Shown here one piece after another: positions 58,098-64,000 of a DNA stretch of 64,000 bases. Position numbers and translations under genes: made by a program. The DNA is from Archaeoglobaceae archaeon. GTDB taxonomy: Archaea > Halobacteriota > Archaeoglobi > Archaeoglobales > Archaeoglobaceae. The notes under the pieces were generated by a model, which was given only the letters and a program-made list of their open reading frames with translations, was not told where the DNA came from and did not search any database. Position 1 is the stretch's first letter, and each line of letters starts with the position of its first letter. The stretch is from assembly GCA_027036775.1 (NCBI GenBank), contig JALWDS010000001.1:62001-126000 (forward strand), in the 5' to 3' direction.

Positions 58098-59698
58098 GGG
58101 AGAAGTTGAAGTTAGAGGGGAAGGTCAGCGTTGGTGAGGAAGAACTTCCCTTTGACGTCTCTCCTGCATACGAAGGTGAGAGGATAAGGAAGGGAGACAT
58201 GTTCGTTGAGTTCGGAAGGAAAAAGCCAGCTTTCGAGCTCGTCTTGGCTGTTGATGACGTAGAGGACATGAAGGTGACGTTAGTTGGAAAGGACATAGAC
58301 GAGATGGAGGAGGGAAAAGCCTATCCTCTGGCGATGATATACTACGTTTCCGGAATAGAGAGGGACTTGGAGTCCGTTTTGGAGAGGAGGAATCACGAGT
58401 TCATGAACTACATAGAGGGATGCATGCATCTAAACTCGAGATACGAGGTTTGGATTAGGATAAGCAAGGGTCTGGCTGAGAAGCTCAAGAGCCTGACTCA
58501 GATTGCCAAGGCGGTAATGAAGCTTTACAAGAGCTCTTTCCCGTTCATAAAGGGAATTGAGGCCATATACATAACGGACGAGGAGCTCGTGAAGAAACTG
58601 CTCGAAGAATACGCCATGCCCATCTACGAGGAGAGGGACAAGAGGATTGAAAAGCTTAGAGATGAGGACGTTGACGAGTTCTACACATGCACTCTCTGCC
58701 AGAGCTTCGCCCCAACTCACGTGTGCGTGATATCCCCAGAGAGACCCGCTCTGTGCGGTGCCTTAACCTGGTTCGATGCGAGAGCTTCAGCAATGGTCGA
58801 TCCAGAGGGGCCAAACAAACCCGTAAAGAAGGGTGAGTGCATAGACCCGATTGGAGGGGAATACGAGGGGGTAAACGAGGTCGTTCAGAGGGAGAGCGGT
58901 GGAACCATTCAGAAGGTGAAACTTCACAGCTTCTTAGACTCTCCACATACATCCTGCGGTTGCTTCGAAGTCGTGGGCTTTTACATTCCAGAGGTTGATG
59001 GCTTTGGATTCGTTCACAGGGGTTACGACGGCTTGGCAGTTAACGGCTTACCCTTCTCAACGATGGCGGGGCAGTGCGGGGGTGGAAAGCAGGTTGTGGG
59101 GTTTATAGGGATAGGTATAGGATACTTCAGGAGTAAGAAGTTCTTCCAAGCGGACGGTGGGTGGGAGAGGGTCGTTTGGATGCCCAAAGCTTTGAAGGAG
59201 AGGATAATAAACTACATTCCGGAGGAGATGAGGGACAAAATCGCAACTGAGGAAGATGCAACCAACATAGAGGAACTCAAGGAGTTCATGGCCAAAGTGG
59301 GGCATCCTCTGATGAAGAGGGACGTGAAGATGCAGGTTTTGAGATACATAGAGGAGAGAGAGGAGATAAGTGCGGAGGACATAATGAAGGAGTTCGGATT
59401 GAGTGCCGAGGAGTTGAAGAACGTCCTAAACGGACTGGTAGATGAGGGATACTTGGAGAGGGAGTTTGCTGACGCGATACTCGAGAGCTTGGAGGAGAGG
59501 AAGGAGGTTAAAGAAAGAGAGGTCGAAGAGGTTAAGGTTGAGAAGAAGGAGGTTAAAGAGGCTAAAGTGGTCGAGGAGGAGGCTAAGGAGGTAGCGGAGG
59601 CTAAAGAGGTTACCGTCCCCCTCGGAGGTATTACGATAAAGATCACACTCAAGAACGCAAAGATAAAGATTGACAGAATCGTTATCAAGAAATCATGA
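58094..59698 (+). CDS. cdhC: CODH/ACS complex subunit beta (acetyl-CoA synthase)
   Basis: CdhC makes or cleaves acetyl-CoA at the Ni-Ni-4Fe-4S A-cluster. The 534-residue protein has CTLCQSFAPTHVC and PALCGALTW (cluster ligands), then SCGCFEVVGFYIPEVDGFGF with the Cys-Gly-Cys that binds the distal Ni, and QCGGGKQVVGF. It lacks the N-terminal CO-channel domain, as archaeal forms do. Between residues 410 and 465 there is a winged-helix-like segment (EISAEDIMKEFGLSAEELKN) and then a Glu/Lys-rich linker before the conserved ITLKNAKI end. It is longer than methanogen CdhC (about 470). Confidence 0.94.
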   Translation: MREKLKLEGKVSVGEEELPFDVSPAYEGERIRKGDMFVEFGRKKPAFELVLAVDDVEDMKVTLVGKDIDEMEEGKAYPLAMIYYVSGIERDLESVLERRNHEFMNYIEGCMHLNSRYEVWIRISKGLAEKLKSLTQIAKAVMKLYKSSFPFIKGIEAIYITDEELVKKLLEEYAMPIYEERDKRIEKLRDEDVDEFYTCTLCQSFAPTHVCVISPERPALCGALTWFDARASAMVDPEGPNKPVKKGECIDPIGGEYEGVNEVVQRESGGTIQKVKLHSFLDSPHTSCGCFEVVGFYIPEVDGFGFVHRGYDGLAVNGLPFSTMAGQCGGGKQVVGFIGIGIGYFRSKKFFQADGGWERVVWMPKALKERIINYIPEEMRDKIATEEDATNIEELKEFMAKVGHPLMKRDVKMQVLRYIEEREEISAEDIMKEFGLSAEELKNVLNGLVDEGYLEREFADAILESLEERKEVKEREVEEVKVEKKEVKEAKVVEEEAKEVAEAKEVTVPLGGITIKITLKNAKIKIDRIVIKKS

Positions 59699-60387
59699 AG
59701 GTCGCGGTAACTGGTAAGGGGGGAACTGGAAAGACCGTGATTTCAGCCCTACTAACCAAATTTATTTCGAGATACGGAGATACGCTTGCGGTCGATGCGG
59801 ATCCAGATTCGAACCTCGCGGACGTTTTAGGTGTTGAAGTCGAAAAGACGGTTGCGGACGTTGTCGATGAACTCTACATGAAGAAATACGAAATAAGGGA
59901 CAAGGATAGGTGGTTTGAAGCCAGAATCAACGAGGTCATTCACGAAAACGAGTTCGACCTGTTGGTCATGGGGAAGAAGGAGAGGGAAGGATGTTACTGC
60001 TACATAAACAGCCTCCTTAAGAAGATAATGCAGAAGATAGTCGACTTCTACGACAACGTGATTATAGACTGCGAGGCCGGAATTGAGATACTGAGCAGAA
60101 GGACGATCGACTTCGTTGACGTCATACTTGTTGTTGTAAACAGAAGTAAGCTCAGCAGAGATACCGCCAAAAGGATAGAGGAGCTCGTTAAAGAGCTGGG
60201 GATAAAAGCCAAGATATTCGTCATCGGAAACAAATCTGCTGAAGGTGACTTTAAGGTTCCATACAGCGAAGCGGTTGAGAGGTGCTTGGAGGAGGGTATT
60301 CCTGTTGTTAAGGCATTGGAGGAGGACGAGAATCTGAGAAGGGCTATTGAGAATATTGCGAAGGGTATAGGGATGGTGGTTCAATGA
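59695..60387 (+). CDS. cooC: CooC/AcsF-type nickel-insertion ATPase
   Basis: The 230-residue MinD-like ATPase starts MKVAVTGKGGTGKTVISALL, a deviant Walker A with the signature Lys, and has AVDADPDSNLADVLGV and a Cys pair in EREGCYCYINSLL. CooC proteins dimerise with a metal at such Cys and load nickel into CODH or ACS. Its place between cdhC and cdhD, with 4-bp overlaps on both sides, supports that task. Confidence 0.92.
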   Translation: MKVAVTGKGGTGKTVISALLTKFISRYGDTLAVDADPDSNLADVLGVEVEKTVADVVDELYMKKYEIRDKDRWFEARINEVIHENEFDLLVMGKKEREGCYCYINSLLKKIMQKIVDFYDNVIIDCEAGIEILSRRTIDFVDVILVVVNRSKLSRDTAKRIEELVKELGIKAKIFVIGNKSAEGDFKVPYSEAVERCLEEGIPVVKALEEDENLRRAIENIAKGIGMVVQ

Positions 60388-61487
60388 GGTTGAAGGTCGA
60401 AGGTTTGAAGGCGGATTTCGAGGTTGAGATTGAAGGATTGGATATAGAGGGCTTGGAAGAGATCGAAGGTTTGGAGATTGAGGGTGAGCTTATTTTGGAG
60501 CTCATAGTTCCAGCAATCACCAAGGCAATTTCGGAGATCGTTTCCAAGAGGGTTGAGAAGAAAATAGAACTTCCAGAGGTTGAGATCAAGGAGTTGGAGT
60601 TTCCGAACAGAATCAGAGAGGTCGTCATAGGCAATACGGAGAAGGGGACGAGGAGGTATTCCGTCAAGGTTGGAGGAAAGGGTAGCATCTTCGAGATAGG
60701 CTACGCCATAGCTCTGGACGTTTTCGACACGAAGATAAAACTGCCCAAAGCAGTCAGGGACGCTTACGGTGACCTTTTGAACGACCCAGTAGAGCAGGCC
60801 AAGGCGATAGAGGAGAAGAAGATGGCGGATTTGATTGCCTTTCACATTATAAGCATAGATGTCGAAAACAAAGAGCCTAAGGAGGCGGTAAAATCCCTAA
60901 AGAGGCTTTTGGACGAAGTAGGTATGCCCGTAGTTGTTGGAGGTTGCGGAGACGTGAAGAAGGACGTGGCCCTATTCAGGGAGGTCGTGAAGGTTTGCAA
61001 GGATGAGGGGATAGTTTTAAACTCCGCAACGCTTGAGAGCGGTGAGGAGATAGGTAAACTAGCTAAGGAGAGCGGAAACGCGGTTATATCTTGGGTTCAG
61101 CTCGACATAAACCAGCAGAAGCAGTTGAACAGGATCATAGCCAAGCACACGAGGGAGATAATTATGGACACCACCACCGCTGGACTGGGTTACGGAACGG
61201 AGTATTCATTCACTACGATGGAGAGGATAAGGTTGGCGGGTTTGAAGGGTGACGAGGATTTAGCCTATCCAATAATGACCGCTGGCTCGAACGCATGGGG
61301 TTGCAGAGAGGCGTGGATGAAGGACACGACCTTGGACGAAACGACTTGGGGGGACAGGGCTTTTAGAGGGCCAATATGGGAGATAGGGACTTCCCTCGTT
61401 TCAATACTGGCTGGAGCGGATTTGGTTTTGAATCTCCACCCCAAGAGTGCGGAGTGTTTGAAGAAGCTCAGGGAGGAGTTCGCATGA
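60384..61487 (+). CDS. cdhD: CODH/ACS complex subunit delta (corrinoid protein small subunit)
   Basis: The 367-residue TIM-barrel protein has an acidic N-terminal tail, then VVIGNTEKGTRRYSVKVGGKGSIF and DTTTAGLGYGTEYSFTTMERIRLAGLKGDE, hallmarks of CdhD/AcsD. It pairs with CdhE to carry the methyl group on cobalamin. It is somewhat shorter than methanogen CdhD (about 400-430). It overlaps cdhE by ATGA. Confidence 0.93.
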   Translation: MRLKVEGLKADFEVEIEGLDIEGLEEIEGLEIEGELILELIVPAITKAISEIVSKRVEKKIELPEVEIKELEFPNRIREVVIGNTEKGTRRYSVKVGGKGSIFEIGYAIALDVFDTKIKLPKAVRDAYGDLLNDPVEQAKAIEEKKMADLIAFHIISIDVENKEPKEAVKSLKRLLDEVGMPVVVGGCGDVKKDVALFREVVKVCKDEGIVLNSATLESGEEIGKLAKESGNAVISWVQLDINQQKQLNRIIAKHTREIIMDTTTAGLGYGTEYSFTTMERIRLAGLKGDEDLAYPIMTAGSNAWGCREAWMKDTTLDETTWGDRAFRGPIWEIGTSLVSILAGADLVLNLHPKSAECLKKLREEFA

Positions 61488-62764
61488 AGGCCAAAAGCCC
61501 GTTGGAGATTTACAAGCTCCTTCCCAAAACGAACTGCATGAAGTGCGGAACGACATGCATGGGATTTGCAACCAATCTAATTCAGAGGAAGCAGAAGCTC
61601 GACGAGTGTCCCTATCTGGACGAAAAGGCGAGAAAGAAGATTGCGGAATTGATAGAGCCGAACATAAAAGAAATCGAATTCGATGGTTTGGTCGTTGGAG
61701 GGGAGGAGGTTCTGTTCAGACACGAGCTAACGTTTTTCAACAAGCCACCCTTCCTAATAAAGGCGAACGAGCAAAACTACGAGGAGGTCGTTAAAGAGGT
61801 TAAGAGCTACAAGAAGATATACATAGGAAAGGAGCTTAAGCTCGACGGAATTCTGTTGGAGTTTAAGGGTGACAAGGACAAATTCCTAAGGGCTTTGAAG
61901 GAGATAGACTTGAGTTTGGCGATCGTCGCACCGCCGAACGTCCTTAAGTCCGCTTTGGAGGTTAGAAGGACCGCAATAGGATACGCAACCGTTGAAAACT
62001 ACGAGGACTTCTTGGAGGTTGCAAAGGCATACGAAGTTCCCGTTATGATAAAGTCGAACGATCTGAGGGAGTTAAAGTTCTTGGCGGAGAAGTTCAGGGG
62101 TGAAGGGGTAAAATACGTAATCAATCCCGTTCTCGATAGAATTTCAAGCTGTTACGACAGGGTGATAAAGATAAGGGTGAACGGTATAAAGGGAGATAGA
62201 GACTTCGCCTATCCGATAATGGTCGAGATAGATTTCGACGACGTCTTTTACAGTGCGATGGCGAGCATGACCTTCGTTTGCAGATACGCGGATCTCATGG
62301 TTTTCAGAGAGGTCAATCCCCTCGTTTTAATGCCGAGCATAGTTCTCAGGGAAAACATATACACCGATCCGAGGGTTCCAGTCGCGGTCGAGAGCGGTCT
62401 CTATAAGATAGGAAATCCGAACGGAAACGCACCTGTTTTCGTCACGACGAACTTCATGCTGACATACTACACGGTAAAAACCGATTTGGAATCCGCTGGA
62501 ATAGACTGCTACCTCCTCGTTATAGACACGGGTGGGATATGTGTGGGTGCATCTGTTGCAAGCGGTAGGTTCAACGCGAATGCCGTTAAAGAGGCTTTGG
62601 ACAAGTTCAAGGTTGAAGAGAGGGTCAAACACAGAAAGCTGATAATCCCGGGACTGGCATCGCGTTTGAAAGGTGCAATTGAAGATGCTACTGGCTGGGA
62701 GGTTTTGGTTGGTCCAGTTGACTCTTCGGCCATCAAGGATTGGTTGGAGAAGGTTTGGTCTTAG
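61484..62764 (+). CDS. cdhE: CODH/ACS complex subunit gamma (corrinoid iron-sulfur protein large subunit)
   Basis: The 426-residue protein starts at the ATG at 61484 (MKAKSPLEIYKLLPKTNCMK), next to the 4Fe-4S motif CMKCGTTCMGFATNLIQRKQKLDECPYL. A TIM barrel follows, and the C-terminal cobalamin-binding region contains TGGICVGASVASGRFNANAV and LIIPGLASRLKGAIEDATGWEVLVGP. The longer open frame upstream lies inside cdhD. It accepts methyl from methyl-H4MPT and gives it to CdhC. Confidence 0.95.
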   Translation: MKAKSPLEIYKLLPKTNCMKCGTTCMGFATNLIQRKQKLDECPYLDEKARKKIAELIEPNIKEIEFDGLVVGGEEVLFRHELTFFNKPPFLIKANEQNYEEVVKEVKSYKKIYIGKELKLDGILLEFKGDKDKFLRALKEIDLSLAIVAPPNVLKSALEVRRTAIGYATVENYEDFLEVAKAYEVPVMIKSNDLRELKFLAEKFRGEGVKYVINPVLDRISSCYDRVIKIRVNGIKGDRDFAYPIMVEIDFDDVFYSAMASMTFVCRYADLMVFREVNPLVLMPSIVLRENIYTDPRVPVAVESGLYKIGNPNGNAPVFVTTNFMLTYYTVKTDLESAGIDCYLLVIDTGGICVGASVASGRFNANAVKEALDKFKVEERVKHRKLIIPGLASRLKGAIEDATGWEVLVGPVDSSAIKDWLEKVWS

Positions 62765-62779
62765 AAAGCTTTTTAAATA

Positions 62780-62791
62780 TCATGATTAATC
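62780..62791 (+). promoter_or_regulatory. C1-regulon motif in the mtd promoter
   Basis: TCATGATTAATC overlaps the downstream edge of the TATA-like TTTTTAAATA (62770-62779) and lies in front of the predicted transcription start near 62798. The ribosome site GGTGGTGGT follows, then the ATG at 62811. Confidence 0.65.
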
Positions 62792-62810
62792 AAAACAAAT
62801 CGGTGGTGGT

Positions 62811-63575
62811 ATGAGGGTAGGGATAGTTAAGATGGGTGCGATTGGAAGTGCGATCCTCTTGGAATACTGCTTGGACGAGATTGCGAGGAGAAAGGACTTG
62901 GAAACGAGGGTGATCTCCTCGGGCTCTAAGATAAAGAAGGAGGTTTTAAAAGAGGTTGGGGAGTGCGATCTGCTCATAATTGCGTGTCCGAACGTGAGCT
63001 ACAACCTGAAACCTGATGAGTTGGAGTTTCCGTTCAAAACGGTAGTTGTATCGGACAACGCGAGCAAGGAGTGGCTTGAAAGCGTGAAATGCGGTTACAT
63101 AATAGTGAAGGCGGATTCCATGATAGGTGCGAGGAGGGAATTTTTGGATCCCACTGAGATGGCCCTTTTCAACTCGGACGTTTTGAGGGTTTTGGCCGTA
63201 ACGGGCGTAATCAGGTTGATCCAAACGGAAATTGACAGGGCTTTGAAGGAGGATTATGTTCCGAAACTTGTCGTCGATGGGTTGAAGGCGGTAGAGTTCG
63301 GCGGTTTCTCAAATCCATACGCAAAGGCCAAGGCTCTGGCGAGTTACTACATAGCAGAGAAGGTTGGAGAGATAACATCCAGAGCATGCTTCGTTGAGAG
63401 GGACTTCGAGAGGTTCACACTCCTATGTGCGACCGCACACGAGATGATGAGAATTGCGGGAATTCTTGCGGACAGTGCGAGGGAGATAGAGAAGGGCAAC
63501 GATACGGTCTTGAGAACACCTCACTCGAAGGATGGAGAGATTTTGAGAAAGGTTGGGCTTTTCGATAGGCTATGA
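62811..63575 (+). CDS. mtd: F420-dependent methylenetetrahydromethanopterin dehydrogenase
   Basis: Mtd oxidises methylene-H4MPT to methenyl-H4MPT with F420. The 254-residue protein has MRVGIVKMGAIGSAILLEYCLDE, ISSGSKIKKE, CPNVSYNLKPDE and VKADSMIGARREFLDPTEMALFNSDVLRVLAVTG, a segment conserved in Mtd. The usual length is about 275, so it is slightly short but has all conserved blocks. The partial mfnD overlaps its stop by 4 bp. Confidence 0.94.
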   Translation: MRVGIVKMGAIGSAILLEYCLDEIARRKDLETRVISSGSKIKKEVLKEVGECDLLIIACPNVSYNLKPDELEFPFKTVVVSDNASKEWLESVKCGYIIVKADSMIGARREFLDPTEMALFNSDVLRVLAVTGVIRLIQTEIDRALKEDYVPKLVVDGLKAVEFGGFSNPYAKAKALASYYIAEKVGEITSRACFVERDFERFTLLCATAHEMMRIAGILADSAREIEKGNDTVLRTPHSKDGEILRKVGLFDRL

Positions 63576-64000
63576 TATTCGTATTCGAATACACCACCTG
63601 TGCGAACGACTTCAACGGCCTGAGTTCGGAAGGATTGAGGATGTTCAAAACTCTTATAAACTCCAAACTGAAACCAAAATCCTTCGTCAGAAGAGACCTG
63701 AATTTAAATCTACCCAAAACATCGAACTGGAGGGAGGATTTCGTTAGGTTCCTCGAGGAGAGCGAATACTTCCTCGTAGTAGCACCCGAAATCGACAACG
63801 TCCTTTACAAGCTAACCTCCAAGGCGGAAAGGACGTGCGAAAACCTCGGTAGCGATTCCAAGGCGATAGAGGTAACGTCTGACAAGTGGGAACTCTACAG
63901 GAGGTTGAAGGGGAAGGTGAACGTTCCAAAAACGTCTTTAAAACCCTTGGACTGCAAATTCTTGATAAAACCGAGGATGGGGTGTGACGGATACGGAATA
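63572..64000 (+). CDS. mfnD: Tyramine-glutamate ligase MfnD-like ATP-grasp protein, partial (C-terminus outside window)
   Basis: The frame is open for 143 residues to the window end, starting MIFVFEYTTCANDFNGLSSEG. The segments SSEGLRMFKTLIN, AIEVTSDKWELYRRLKG and FLIKPRMGCDGYGI fit an ATP-grasp N-terminal half with the nucleotide loop at the end. Start and pattern are like MfnD, which joins glutamate to tyramine in methanofuran synthesis. Coupling to mtd and the mfn genes elsewhere in the window agree. The catalytic C-terminal half is not visible. Confidence 0.7.
   Translation, partial: MIFVFEYTTCANDFNGLSSEGLRMFKTLINSKLKPKSFVRRDLNLNLPKTSNWREDFVRFLEESEYFLVVAPEIDNVLYKLTSKAERTCENLGSDSKAIEVTSDKWELYRRLKGKVNVPKTSLKPLDCKFLIKPRMGCDGYGI

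Overview
The window comes from a hyperthermophilic euryarchaeon of the Archaeoglobales (Archaeoglobus, Ferroglobus or Geoglobus type). The evidence is a complete F420H2:quinone oxidoreductase (Fqo) operon, a full set of tetrahydromethanopterin/methanofuran C1-pathway enzymes (Fwd, Ftr, Mtd, Mer), an archaeal CODH/acetyl-CoA synthase operon and several Hdr-type modules. Archaeal TATA boxes, short or absent leaders and box-type guide RNAs agree. No methyl-coenzyme M reductase is seen. I cannot name the species from sequence alone.

Region 1 (1-9.8 kb) is housekeeping: a partial EamA transporter, an intein-containing radA, a candidate H/ACA guide RNA sharing a TATA element with radA, an AAA+ ATPase, IS200/IS605-like palindromes, tRNA-Leu(GAG), a fusion of a nucleoside-deoxyribosyltransferase-like domain to a QueF-like domain, a half-size MFS protein, a PHP phosphoesterase preceded by a C/D box sRNA, a VapBC pair, adenine deaminase and a purine phosphoribosyltransferase.

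Region 2 (9.87-23.24 kb) is an integrated element inserted at the 3' end of tRNA-Asp(GTC) and bounded by a 52-bp direct repeat. It reads as a cointegrate of two related plasmid-like elements of about 6.7 kb each. It has two integrases, two copies of every core gene, an almost identical 1.64-kb direct repeat, and an internal attachment site derived from a different tRNA, apparently tRNA-Gly(CCC).

Region 3 (23.2-36.4 kb) holds two Hdr systems and cofactor genes. A polyferredoxin-polyferredoxin-HdrA/MvhD operon is followed by methanofuran biosynthesis genes (ATP-grasp, mfnF, mfnB). An operon of an HdrD/DsrK-like protein, EtfB, EtfA, a second HdrA and a HisA-like protein comes next, then a CooT-like protein and Ftr.

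Region 4 (36.4-64 kb) is the energy and C1 core. It contains fqoJKMLNA-(BCD fusion)-HIF, a methyltransferase, mer with a FwdB-like orphan, the fwdDBAC operon, a DUF166/U32 pair, an enoyl-CoA hydratase, cdhABC-cooC-cdhDE, mtd and a partial mfnD. Together these genes oxidise C1/acetyl units to CO2 or fix CO2 to acetyl-CoA. F420H2 made by Mtd and Mer feeds Fqo, and ferredoxin and Hdr/Etf modules balance electrons. A 12-bp motif, TCATGATWRATY, lies in the promoters of five of these operons and suggests a common regulator.
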